Positions 21,946 through 34,145 of a stretch of 64,000 bases of DNA are shown piece after piece. The stretch spans positions 186,001-250,000 of the forward strand of contig JALIZF010001912.1 in assembly GCA_029948255.1 (NCBI GenBank), read 5' to 3'. This DNA is from Telmatactis stephensoni. Lineage: Eukaryota; Cnidaria; Anthozoa; Actiniaria; Isophelliidae. Both the position numbers and the translations under genes were made by a program. Position 1 is the stretch's first letter. Every line of letters begins with the position of its first letter. The notes beneath the pieces were generated by a model. That model had not been told where the DNA came from, ran no database searches, and saw nothing but the letters and a program-made list of their open reading frames with translations.

Positions 21946-24667
21946 ACCTAAAAGTTACTCTGCACTTACAATAATCGGAAGTACGCGTTGAAAACAGATC
22001 AAAAACCTTAAAAACGTATTTTCAAAATGGACCTGCAAGTCATTTTTTACACCAATGTAACAGTCCAATATTTTTAGAGATTTTGAGCGAGTCTTGTTGA
22101 AGGTATAATTTATGACAGCTCATGACGAACTTCAGTCAGTATAGAGTAGATAGCGTGATATTCAATGTTCTCCGCTCACCTGGTTCAGACAAATGATCTT
22201 CGCACACTTATTAACTGTCAGTAGACTTGACGTGCACATTTCATTGAAATCATGACTGACTTCTCTAAGAATTCAATTTGTATCTGAATGACAAATCTTC
22301 GATGGACAGCTCGGCTGTAGATTCTGTATGTATAGGAAAAGGCATTTAAAATGATGTCACACTACAGAATATGGATTGCGCAAAGTTCTTTTATCTGCTG
22401 TCTCGGGGTATTCCGTGTCTTAAAGCAAAAATAGGCAAATAATCTGCCTGTTTGCATTAATCAAAGTAAAGTCACTCAATAAAGAACGCCAAATTTGTGT
22501 TTCCAGTCAAAACAGAATCAAAAACATCCAAAAAAACTGAATTAAAAGGGAGATAGGTTTCGGATTGGCTTCCGACAGCACTTTAACAGCTTCCTCGAAC
22601 ACTAGGATTTTCCATTCGTTTAACTCCTCAAACACATCAAGCACAATGCTGAACACTGGAAAAAGAACGTATTTTTGGTAGATCTAAACTAGTAAAAGGC
22701 ATAAAAAGGTAATTGCAATAAGATATTAAGTAAAACGAACAGGTAGCACGGCAATCAGCATGGCTTCCTTGAACCGTGCACTTTATTGGCTTTCCCTACT
22801 TAGCTTGTTTTCCCCCTTAATCCGGCAATAATTGGGAATTTGGGTTTTTTTTTAGATAATGGTCATTGTAAAATATCAGTTAAAAGGTATTAGGTGCTTT
22901 TCCACTAAATTCCAAAAATAATAGTAAAGATTAATTTGTTTGAAAGCACTTCAATGGTTTCTTAAAACACTCGAATGGTTTTCCGGCTTTATACGAATTT
23001 CCGCTCGGTTGAAAAGCAGTGAATTTACTTTTACTTTTGGAAGCAGATAACTATAATCCCAAAGTGTAAAAATCAGAAAGACAAATCTTCTCTTCCACAA
23101 ACCTTAAGAGAGGACAAACAATGCAAAATATAGATAATTATGCCGCGTTTTATAGATTGAGATAAATTATATATGAAAGGAAAAAAAAACAAATTAGGCG
23201 CATTTCTACTGGAGCACCTTACGAACCAATACCTGAGGCACAAAGTAATTAAGACAAAAGGTATAAAAAAAACCAAGATATATGACTTAACGTAGGTCTT
23301 TAAAAACACCATTTCATAAATAATTCGTGACAAGTCTACCAATCATAGCAGTCTAATTAGTCACGTGCATGATCGTTATACCAATTTATGGTTGATATAT
23401 ATACATTCCAATTAATTGACTTAAACTAAGTGCGGCAGACCACCGCTTTTTACAGTCATTCAGATGTTTTAATTCACGAAGATCAAGAGTTCGTTGTTAC
23501 TTCAGCTAATTTTTCTGTTACGAGAGTGTTGACAATATTTTCAAAACGATATCTATCACAACCCAAAGGTACGGTGAAACATTTTTCTAGATTTTAATTG
23601 TTTACATTAGACACTAAAGATATATACCTAGCTTTCGTAAGGACCACTTAATTCTAACGTATTTGATAAACAAAGTACTAAATTGTTGTATGTAGGGCCG
23701 CTTTTAGTTTTCAAACAGTTTGCAGGCTTAAGGCGCAAACGGCTTCAACATTTGCTTCACCATCCGTTGGATTTTGTTGAATAACAATGTCTGGTTAAAA
23801 CCGTTTGCCACCCCTTTCATGCGATCAAACTCATTCAATATCAATTCAACATTGATTCAACACGGTTGAGAGGGAGTGACAAAGGGCTTTAACATTGCTA
23901 TTCAGCAATATCGAACGGATGATGGTTCAGTTTTACAAACTCAATGTATTTTGTCTAATTAATATTCAACCTTAATTACCTCCGTGAAGACGGAGGACTT
24001 TGTTTCTTACAAGCCACACCCACACTAAACTTTTCGGTTCTATCCTCAACTAATTGTAAAAAAAAAAACTACATTCACTATGGTACACGACAATACTAAC
24101 TCCAAACAAACCTAAAAACGCATCATTTTCAGATCTCGTTCTCCTACTGACAACGATTTCCTTAGACAAAAGAAAAAACACTATTTTAGTATTGATAGAA
24201 GACTTAACCTCAGCAAAAAAAGGGTTTTTTCAAATTTATCCAGAATAATAAGTATAACTAAACTAAATACCTTGCTTTCTTAAGCGAATACATTGAGGCC
24301 GGGTTTAGCTTCACTGAGTGTGCGCGGATTCCGGAAAAACGATGTTACAATAGAAGTTGATTGTTTGAAAGTGTCATTACTTTACCGAAGTATCTCTATG
24401 TACATATGGTATTAAACATTAAACACCTTTGTCTCTTAGATCTCTTGATATCATCCCACATATTACAGTAATACCGCAATTTAGAGCAATTTATCATTTT
24501 TCTTGAAAGCTTTTTATTTTCGATCGACAAGCTGCAGGGAAATTGATCAGTGTGACATTTTTCCTTGTGCATGTGACAAAGGAATTAGCATCTTTTGGCC
24601 CTGTTTTCTTTTCGCCGCCGGTTCATAATCAAAGTCTTGTAGTTACCTGGGATGTTCTCGGTGACTT
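21946..24667. other. Gene-free stretch
   Basis: No coding region recognised. Two ACCATT-type core copies (in reverse, CACTTCAATGGTT and CACTCGAATGGTT) occur at about 22947-22980. A partial inverted repeat lies near 23720-23940. Confidence 0.35.
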
Positions 24668-24783
24668 TTATACTCAGTTTAACGACGTTTCCACGATCCT
24701 TTGGTCGTCTTCTTCAGTCACAAAGACCGAATCTGAAAGAGACGACCAAAGGATCGTCGAAACGTCGTTAAACTGAGTAAAAA
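24668..24783. repeat. Palindrome with hammerhead-like core motifs, possible Penelope-type remnant
   Basis: Arms of about 47 bp: ACTCAGTTTAACGACGTTTC... and the inverted copy ending GTCGTTAAACTGAGT. Each arm reads, on one strand, CTGA(A)-x-GA, then a GACGACC...GGATCGT stem, then GAAAC. Similar order is known in hammerhead ribozymes of Penelope-like elements. The core is imperfect on both strands. Confidence 0.4.
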
Positions 24784-25008
24784 TATCACCTAAAAAATTC
24801 CTAGGTAAATACAAGACTCATTAAGTGTCTCGTTTTTGTGTTTCCGGGAAAAGAAAAACGTCATCCCTGTGTTAGAGTCATCCTGCCTTATGCAAACAGA
24901 CTTTTAATAAATGCTACACTAAACAGAAATTTGAAGTCCTCAAAACATACATTTCAAATGATTTGATTGGTGGGTTGAAGGACGTCATGGCAACAACATG
25001 GCACCTTT

Positions 25009-25077
25009 TTTTCTTTTTCTTTTTCTTTTTCATTTTTCTTTTCTTCTTCTTCTTCTTTTTCTTTTTTCTTTTCGAGG
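25009..25077 (+). repeat. Pyrimidine-rich CTTTTT tract
   Basis: A (T)nC low-complexity run of about 70 bp. No coding meaning. Confidence 0.7.
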
Positions 25078-25370
25078 AAATGGTCGCAACTCAATAATTC
25101 AACAATGGTTGTATTTTATAAATCAGACCTCGTATTTAATACAGCACAAATTTTTGCTTAGTTACGTAAGCACGGCACACTCACGTGATCTTTTCGCCCC
25201 GACATATCTATTAACGTGCGCATAGGGACAACTTTTCCAGTGAGATTTCCCTTTGGTCTATCTATCGCTCCACGAGATTTTAATAAGTTGAAATTCTTTA
25301 CCAATACACTAAACCAAGATTGAAATATGAAACTAAGGATTGATACGATGGAATGACTTTTATTTTTTAG

Positions 25371-28093
25371 GTGAAAAATCTGCAAGCTGATTCAGGCAAA
25401 ATGTCGAACTTCGTCAATAAAGTATTGGTGGTAATGATGTTCATTTCAGGAACAATGACCTTCCAAAGAGTCTACAAATCAGGCGATATATCGATAGGAG
25501 CTCTTCTTGCACTGCACAAGGAGAATACTGGAAGCAAATGCACCCGCTTTTATCTACCTGGTTTAAATCGAATGGAAGCAATGGTCTATACAGTAAACAA
25601 AATCAATAATAACCCGAGACTACTTCAGAATATCACCCTTGGCTACGATATACGCGACTACTGCAACGACAGAGCGCTGGCGATGAAGGAGACCTACGAT
25701 TTTACCAAGAGTAATTCTTTCGCCTTTGATTCTTATAACTGATTTTCCAACGTCGGCCAAATCCGTTTGTCGTCAATGTATGGGCGAGCATCGGAATCAG
25801 TCGGACTCTGTCGTAGCGATAATTGGACCGTATGGATCCCGAAACTCTCTCCAAGTTGCGGGTCTTACTTCAAGTGGTTGGAATGGCAGGAATAAGTCCG
25901 TCGGCTACAAGTGAGGAGCTTAGTTGGTCATTTTATAACAAGTTCTTTCGTACTGTACCACCAGATATCTACCAAGCCAAAGCCATGGCAGATTTAATTG
26001 ATAAGTTCCAGTGGAACTACGTAGCGGCAGTAGCAGTGGAGCATTCATATGGTTTGTATGGAATAAGAGCAGCTTGAACGTGAATCGATTAAACGGAAAA
26101 CGTTTTGTATTGGATTCACGGAATATGTCTCCCCGACGCGCTACCAAAGACAACTGGAAAAGATCGTAACACGACTCATCGCAGAGCGAAATGTCAAAGT
26201 TGTAGTACTATGGATTGAGGACCGCATCGCTAAGGACCTCATGAGAGAAGCCGCTCGTCGACAGCTGCACTATCGAATATGGATAATGAGTGACTCATTG
26301 GCGACCAAGACCCCTGAATTCCTTGGATCAGACTTTATCTATCTTGGAGTCTATATTGGAATTCAGCCCAAGCAATACAGAGACCCTGAGTATGAAGAGC
26401 ACCTTCGTCAAATGACGCCGAAGAAAAGTCGGTTAAGTGGGAACAAAGTCTGGGAGGAGCTATGGAAGGGGGAGTTCGGCTGTGTGGACTGACAAACGCG
26501 ATGTCTCTGCCCAATTTAAAGTCTGTTCTGAGAACCTTACTATAACAGAAACCATCTTTCATAAACTGTACGATGACTTCATACCTTACAAAGTAGACGC
26601 CATCTACGCAGTTGCGCATGCTATTGATGACATATACCGCTGTAAAAACGGCAGTGGACTCTTGCCAGGTGGGGCGTGTCCGCCTATTGTTCCATCTATA
26701 AATCCTCACCACGTCTTATTGTATCTCAGGAATGTAAGCTTTTCAAGGTATCACTGGGAAAATACAGTTTGACGAAAATGGGGATCCACAGGGATCTTCC
26801 TATGATGTTATAAGCTTTCAAAAAACTAATTCTTCTGGATCGCGGTACTACTAAAGTAAGAGTTGGGACCTGGGAAAAGAATTCCAATCAAAGACTCAAG
26901 ATTGAGCCCAACACGATAGCATGGAATACTAGCTTTGGTGGGGTCCCTACGTCAGTGTGTAAGGAGCCCTGTCCACCAGGGAGTATGCAGACCAGGACGG
27001 TAGGTGTGTTGCTGGGAGTGTTTAAAGTGTCCAGATGGTACAGTTTCTATGTCACACGGTGCAGCGTAATTGTACTTCCTGTTCATCGATGCAAAGGTCT
27101 AATGATAAAAGGACCACGTGTGTTAATCTACCAATCATAACGCTTAAATGGTCTGACATCACAGCTATTGTTATCGCGGCTATCACAAGTCTTGGGTTGC
27201 TGCTGTGTCTGTTTGTAATGCTGGTCTTTGTGTATCATCGAGGTACACCCATTGTCAAGGCGTCGAATAAAGAACTCAGTTCCTTGGTGCTAATTGATAT
27301 CGTCTCCTGTTTTGTTCCTTACATTTTTGCACATTTTACACCCATCTGATGCTATTTGCTCAGTAGTGGAGCCATGGCGATATATTCAGCTTTACTATCT
27401 GTGTCTCTGTATTGGTATTAAAAACTATTCGTTTACTTCGAGCTTTTGAGACACGCTCAATGTTCAAGTGGCTGAATAAGCACTTCATATTCGACACAAG
27501 AAAACAATTCATCCTAGTAATTCTAATGAACGCACCTCAAGGTCGTTTTCTCGATACTATGGAAATCCATTGACCCTTCTTCAGTGAAAAAAGAAATCAT
27601 CGCAAAAGTATCAATCCTGTTGTCATGCCAACTGTACAAAACAAGTACCGGATTAACACTACATATGTGTATGGTCGCGTACCTTATCATGTGGTCTATA
27701 TTCTGCGCGTATTATGCCTTTAAAGCCAGAAATCTACCAGAAAACTTCAATGAAGCTAAATATATTGGCTTCTCTATGTATATATTACTGCTCTCTTGGG
27801 TGACATACTTTCCAGTCCAAAACACTTTAGATGGGTGGTATGTTTCTGTGGTTTCTTGTGCAACAATATTAGTCAGTTCATATGGGTTTTTAATGTGTAT
27901 TTTTGCACCAAAAGTTTGCGCGATAATTCTTCACCCAGAGCGCAATACACCCGATGTGGTTCGCTCTACGATGCGTCAAAATCATCTCAACACAATCGAA
28001 CCGTCGATGCATTTTGGACGGCATCTTAATGGATCTATTAGTCAAACGTCTAATATAGACGCAAAATATGCCACTGAAAGCACTCATACATAA
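25371..28093 (+). pseudogene. Class C GPCR (metabotropic glutamate receptor-like) pseudogene
   Basis: Homology runs collinearly over 2.7 kb but shifts frame several times. The N-terminal venus-flytrap domain begins near ATG 25401 (signal-like segment, then GDISIGALLALH). It continues after a stop at 25740 in a second frame (VVAIIGPYGS) and a third (SPSATSEELSWSFYNKFFRT), stops again at 26075, and resumes (VVVLWIEDR, later CSENLTITE). The cysteine-rich linker follows (26955-27130). TM1 (IVIAAITSLGLLLCLFVMLV) is near 27170. The last membrane segments (FNEAKYIGFSMY, then FAPKVCAIILHPERNT) end at 28093. At least five frameshifts and several stops preclude a full receptor. An AG at 25369-25370 may be a remnant splice acceptor, and the body has no visible introns. 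A natural ligand cannot be told. Confidence 0.85.
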
Positions 28094-28325
28094 GCCTACT
28101 CGAGGGCCTTTTGCAAGCAGCTCTCAGATATGATTGGGCTTCCTGTGGTAATGTTTAATTGATAGTCAAACTTCTAACATAGACGCAAAATACGCCATTG
28201 AAAGCACTCATACATGAACCTACTCGAGCGCCTTTTGCAAGCAGCTCCCAGATATGATTGGGCTTCCTGTGGTAATCTTTGATTGATATAAAAACTTCTA
28301 ATATAGAAGCAAGGTACGCTACACT
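28041..28325 (+). repeat. Tandem triplication of the GPCR 3' end, 123-bp unit
   Basis: Units start at 28041, 28164 and about 28287. Each contains the end of the GPCR frame (ATAGACGCAAAATA...). Units one and two then carry the junction TTGGGCTTCCTGTGGTAAT, absent from the receptor homology; the third unit is partial. Confidence 0.85.
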
Positions 28326-28529
28326 TTTGAATCTGTAACAATCTGTTTCATACTAAGTCAAGGAAACACAAGGCAATTATAGCCTAAAATAGAGCAGTCC
28401 TTCTACAGAATAAACTAAGCATTTTCCCAAAAAAATCTCTTGACTTCACTTCTCCCTACCTCCTCCCCCTCCCCACAACTTCTGAAGGTAGAGTTTACTG
28501 CGTTTTGAGAAAACTTTGGACCCCTTAAG

Positions 28530-28909
28530 TATATATAGCTATTTCAAAAAATGTTGTCGGGGCGAACGGTGAATGGCGATCGGCGATTGGTGATTGCACG
28601 ACCGAAAGGGACTGTGGTCACGCTATTAGACCGCTATCCTTAGGCGCATTAGAGCATATCCATATGAATTTTGCGCCATATAAATAATAAATTATTATTA
28701 TTATTACTGTCCGACGCGGAGATATGAATCGCCTATCGACCACTTTATCCAATAAGGTCCTTGCTGCATGGTACTGGCATTGCTTGGGTATTTAATCAAT
28801 GAAAATGAAGCAATTCTTGTTACCCTAAGTTTCCTTTCGGTCGTGCAATCACCAATCACCGATTGTCATTCGCCATACGCCTCGTCAACCTTTTTGAAAT
28901 AGCTATATA
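28530..28909. mobile_element. MITE with GTATATAGCTATTTCAAAAA termini
   Basis: About 80-bp imperfect inverted arms, including GGTGATTGCACGACCGAAAG and its inverse. Centre holds a short (ATT)n. Confidence 0.8.
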
Positions 28910-29114
28910 CTAGTCAGTTGCACAATGGTTTCGAGTGGTATGGGTGCCAATAGTGACAAAATAGCAGAAAAACGAATAAACACCAGGAAGTGTTTATATG
29001 TATCAAAAGTTAGAAATTTATATATCAAGAATGTATTTACATATATCAGAAAGTAGAAGTTAGATGACAACAATTTGTATATCATGATTCAAATACATAA
29101 ATATTTGAACAAAC

Positions 29115-29347
29115 ATTGACCCTTTCAAAATAAGAAGCTGAGGCCGAAATGAACCTTGGGAATTCTGTTGATTAGATGATGTTGATCAGATGTTTTTTCA
29201 AACAGAGACTGCCACAAATTCTTGGTATTCCAAAAACGATTATGTAGCGAATTCATAGATAAAACACGTGAAAATCCATATATTACTAAGGGTACCCAGT
29301 GTCAATTTCGGCCTCAGCTTCCAGGTTCGATGATTTTGAGGGTCAAT
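29115..29347. mobile_element. MITE family A, copy 2
   Basis: Same termini (ATTGACCCTTTCAAAA and inverse GGGTCAAT) and same internal blocks as 9285-9540. Confidence 0.8.
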
Positions 29348-29849
29348 TTTTTTGCAATAGCTATACACACCAGAGACTTTAAAGGCGAGTGTGCGTGAAA
29401 AGAAAAATACGAGTGACCAGTGGGATATCCACAGTATGCCGCGAGAAACCATTGTATTTTATACCATATCATAGAAAATACAGCCTATTACGGCAATGTT
29501 TCATGACGAAGAGACAGTTGAATACCGCGCCGAATATACTTATATATAATGGCTTTCCTGCTCTCTGATTGGCTGTAGTTTCTGTGGCGTGGGATATTAA
29601 ATATATACATCAAAAGTACCAAAGAAATTATGGGATAGCTCCACTATTTCTTTCGAGTTTACTTGCAATAGGGCTGTAGGAAAAAATATCAGCGAGGCTG
29701 TCTCATAATGTATTTGGTATTGATAAGATATCATTTTATACATACTTTAGGGGGTCCAGACTTTATGCAAAAAGCTGTAGTGAGAGCTTACCCCACTGTT
29801 CTTGTAAAACTCGGCCACAAAGACGCAAACGATAAAAATAAGATATCTA

Positions 29850-30112
29850 TGGCAAAAAAAGATACCATTATTGCAAAATTCACTATTCATACATTTACTA
29901 TAAATATGCAAATATCACCTATTCTCTAATATCGCGCTTGGGCTCCCTGTGGTAACACCTGTTATGGGCTACCTGGGGATTTATGTCAAAAAAAGGTACC
30001 ATTATTGCAAAATTCACTATTCATACATTCACTATAAATATACAAATATCACCTATTCTCTAATATCGCGCTTGGGCTCCCTGTGGTAACACCTGCTATG
30101 GTCTACCTGTGA
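29850..30112 (+). repeat. Tandem duplication, 134-bp unit with two motif copies each
   Basis: Units begin near 29863 and 29997 (TACCATTATTGCAAAATTC). Each ends with TTGGGCTCCCTGTGGTAACA and, about 27 bp later, a second variant (GGGCTACCTGGGG or GGTCTACCTGTGA). Confidence 0.85.
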
Positions 30113-31100
30113 TTTTATCACATTACAAAAGGTTATTACGGTTACATTGCATGAGTTGAACCGGTCGTACCTGCTTGCCACGTGCCTTGCTCGTGACATG
30201 TCAGGACCTTTAGGCTGGCTGCCTCATGACCGAAAAAATAGGACCTTATGAAGATGATCCCAGGGTTAACAAATCAGTGATATCAAACTAATTGTATAAT
30301 TGGTGTCAGTTTATGACCTATTGGCTCGGGCCCAATCGTAATCTCAGACATAAAACTTGTCAATAGACGTCCATAACTTGTTTTTCCTCATTCAATTTGA
30401 ATTTGAATCCGCTTGAATTGAACACTGACTGGTGTTTTTTGTTTGTCCAACTGAAGACACAACAGATTATGTCCTGAAGAAATGAAGAAGAATGAAGAAA
30501 TGGGGAAAGCTCCCCTTGTGGCCGGCATAACTCTTTTGTTTTTGTTTTTTGTTTTGTCCCCAGTGTAAAGAAAACAAAAAAGTCATCGTTGCTAACAAGA
30601 AAAACTCGCCCTTCACGTAAACAGCGTATTTCTTAACACATTGTTATTCCCGGCTGTCAAATAATGAAAAGAATTGTATCTCAGTGTCTTATATCTCTGT
30701 CTCTCGCTCTTATAATGCTGAATTCTTTTTCACGACTGAACGATTGAAAATGGGCTGTTAATTGGCTTACGATAAGGACGTTTGTCTTAATAGCATAGCA
30801 GATTTGTACAAATGAAAAACCTTCAATTACATTATTAATATATCTCAAGCGTAATGTCGTGTCCATGTGCGCTAATCAAAATGATGCTGTGAAGGTCGCT
30901 TATGTTTTACATACTCGAAGATCTTGTAGCTCGTGAATATACGAAGAGTGAAGCGTTTCAACTCGTGGATACGCGATGCGTGAAAACGAGTTATATTATA
31001 GGTCGAAGGGGTCACTACTGTTGACTTAGAAGTTAATCTATCACGTTAAGTTGAAGGTGCTGGAGACCGTATAATTAAACTCGCCCACCTTGCATTGACA

Positions 31101-31373
31101 CGGGTGAAAAACGCATTGCGCATGCTCGAAAATTCGGCGGGAATTCGTAGACTCGTTCGTGTTTACAAGTAAAAGTACCGTCGATTCCACTTTCGTGTAT
31201 TATGTGAATTTCTCGTGTATTATTTGACCAGGTAATTAGAGCAACTAAAGCGATGTTATAGGAGATTAAAATAAGCACTAACGTTTCACAGACAGTCTTA
31301 ACTTTCAAGATTTACTAAACCTCCAATGGTTTTATTTAAAACCTCCGAGTATGCGCATTGCGTTTTTCACCCG
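31101..31373. mobile_element. Putative MITE, GGGTGAAAAACGC termini
   Basis: Inverted arms of about 28 bp: GGGTGAAAAACGCATTGCGC... and the inverse ...TGCGTTTTTCACCCG. Confidence 0.55.
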
Positions 31374-32324
31374 TTTCCCTTGTATTACTACATTGAATGA
31401 AAGATCTTTATGATATATGGCTTTCATTTGTACAATTCGTAAATCTAAAGATAAATCAAAACTTCATACGTACGTATGTTTCAGAAGGGCTGTATTAACG
31501 ACAATATTGAATGTGGCACTACATATGCGGTGCCAAGATCAACAACATTCGCTATGAGAAATAGCCTGATTCTTAGACGGTTCATGTATCATATACTCTC
31601 GTCACTTGCTCCGGAATCAAGGTTGCTTTGTGTGCAACGAGTAAAACATTAACCTGTTTTATTTATTTATCAAAAAAACATACTCTTACTTGAGATAAAT
31701 GATAATTCGTCCTTTTTTTCCCATACTCGTGGAAGGAAACTAGTGAAAAATCGCCGCGGACCTTGAAAGCATGCTATACATGCTATATATGTATCATTTG
31801 TAATCAGTTTTTTTATTTAAGACAGTAAAAACCATAAAAATACTCTAAACCAATTTGTGATTTTCTGTGATAAATTTGTGATTTTTGACAAAACACGCAA
31901 ACCACAATCTTCACAATTTCTTGGCGTTTCAGGACGGCTATATCCACACTGAAAGCCAATAAATGTGGAAACACATCTTTTTCCTACGTTTACACCAAAG
32001 TCTCTAAGAAAACTGCCAAAAAGTTTGAAATCCGCTTTCAATCAAACAAAGGATTTCCCTTATTTTGAACTTCCATGGCTATCCAAACAATACGATTTTC
32101 CCTAATGTTTCTTCATTTTCAAAGAAGCACTTAAAAAACAACTTACATGCCCTGATTGTTCGATCGCATTACCGAAAATTCAAGGGGGGCCTGAATCTCT
32201 AATAGACATTATGTCAGCTTTGTTTGATTTTGTCTTTTGATCTGTTGGAAAACCTGGTTTGATGTTGAAAAGTCTGTTCGACGGAGCAGGTAACATCCAA
32301 ATAGGAAAAAAATTGAATAGAAAT

Positions 32325-32420
32325 AAAGAAAGACATTAACAAAGAAAGAAAAATAGAAATTAAAGAAAGAAAGAAAGAAATTGAAGAAAAAAGGGAATTG
32401 AAGAAAGAAAGATGAAATGG
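32325..32420 (+). repeat. GAAA-rich purine tract
   Basis: Degenerate (GAAA)n and (AAAG)n low complexity. Confidence 0.7.
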
Positions 32421-33829
32421 AGCTGTCAAGTTGAGAGTGCGCATTTTATAACATATGAAATGAAAGGAAAAAACTGGCAAGACGATTTCATCAAGAAGTA
32501 TAAAAACCCCATGCTATTGCCATGAGTTGGTCGAGGAAAATGTCACGACTGAAGTTCAAGTGGTGGACTAATTAGTGGTGATCATATTTCCCTTTTAGTT
32601 AACTCGACTTCACTCAATGTGTTGTATCGAGTTGGCATAATTCGCTGGAGATCACGATATTAGCACGGTTCTAACACGGGTACTACACCATGAAAGCGCG
32701 GTTGTGGAGTTTCTTGAAAATATATTTGCGACAAACAAAAAAGCTCTTTAATGACTGAAACGTGATATTAACACGGAACTGAGTGAGTAAAAAAGGAAAC
32801 TTAAAAAAACGAAAGTTAAAATCACCGCGCGTTGCTATACGGTTCACTTTATCAGTAATCAAAGTAGATTAAATTGAGTGGGAAAAATTAAACAAAAAAC
32901 TGAAATCTACAATCACAGTTCACGCTTTTAAAACGAAATTGACACGAAAATCACGTTAAAAACAAAACTTTCATTTACAATTTGCTACAAGCTAAAATTC
33001 GCACTAAAAACCTCGATGTCATATATAACATAACAGAGAGCAGGGAAAATCGGTCAAGGATCAATCGCGCGAATTAACATGGACTTATATTAAGCCAGAC
33101 GTAACTGTCTTGAGGCCAAATGTCAAGAAAGTTTAAATAAATCACTAACAAGCGCTTTGTAACTGATAGGTTAATTTTTTTTCGAAATATTTTTCTTTTC
33201 CCTAGTCACAATAGGTCTGCAGGACGGATTTTTATATGGTTTTGGTTTTGGCAGCGATAAGTTGTCCCTAGTATACGTTGTCACCTGTTTTAAAGCTCGA
33301 ATTGACACTGGAATGACTCCTTGAGATGCCTGCTTGCCATTTAATTAAACGACCGACACATGGGTCATTGTGGGGGGTTCAATTTGAAATCCATCACTCA
33401 ATTGCTTTCAAACTCAAAAAAATAGCATGTAACGAAACAATCACTGAGACAAAGTTCCATTTAGAGTCAAGTTACAATTGATCTCACTCTTTTTCTTGAT
33501 TTTATTTCCTTGAAGATTTTGTAGATGGATTTAGATGCTATTGAGGTGAACTGGCGGTGTTGTTACGGTCACTGAAATACGCTGCATTGAAAACAAGAGT
33601 AAATAGATGTGTTAAATGTCTGGCCCTTCAAGCCAAGCTTGAAACTAGTATCAACCTCCAAATAAACCAAACTATTAGACTAAACAAAAGTTCTCAGAAA
33701 TAAAACAAAATTGATGTTTTCTATTCAATATATTAATCAAAATAATCTATTGTTAATAAATAGGTTTCCTTCAAATGTTGTATCAGTCTTTCCGATTCTA
33801 AGCCTACTAAACTAGTAAAAACAAGTGCA

Positions 33830-34069
33830 ATGGTTAATTTATATATCGAGGACGTATATATGGATTTTCTTAGTCATTTTAACCGAGAAATTCAGATTGA
33901 GGAATTCATGGATCGCGAAACCACTGGTGCGTTAAACGGGTACCACACTGGTGCCACCAATGCCACCAGCTCGAATCGATCTTTGAGTCATTATATGACC
34001 GACCAATGCCACCGGGTAAAATATATAATGAATAACCCATTAGCCCCCTTTGAACTTGCATCCTGCTAG
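33830..34069 (+). other. 79-codon ORF in the 5' flank of nuclear receptor gene 1
   Basis: An ATG-initiated frame that ends 77 bp before the receptor start at 34146. It has no recognised domain. If transcribed with the receptor it would be an upstream ORF and could reduce translation; it could also be chance. Confidence 0.25.
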
Positions 34070-34145
34070 AAAGCAACGAATCGACCGAGTTTGAGACAAA
34101 GTCAAAGTGGTATTCGATCCGTGCACTTTTGGAGTCTTCGCCGAG

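Larger units (their letters stand above)
30113..33829. other. Gene-free stretch upstream of the first nuclear receptor gene
   Basis: No coding region recognised. It contains an inverted repeat with GGGTGAAAAACGCATTGCGC arms (31101-31373, a likely MITE) and a purine-rich GAAA tract (about 32325-32420). Promoter elements of the downstream gene probably lie here but none can be assigned. Confidence 0.4.
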
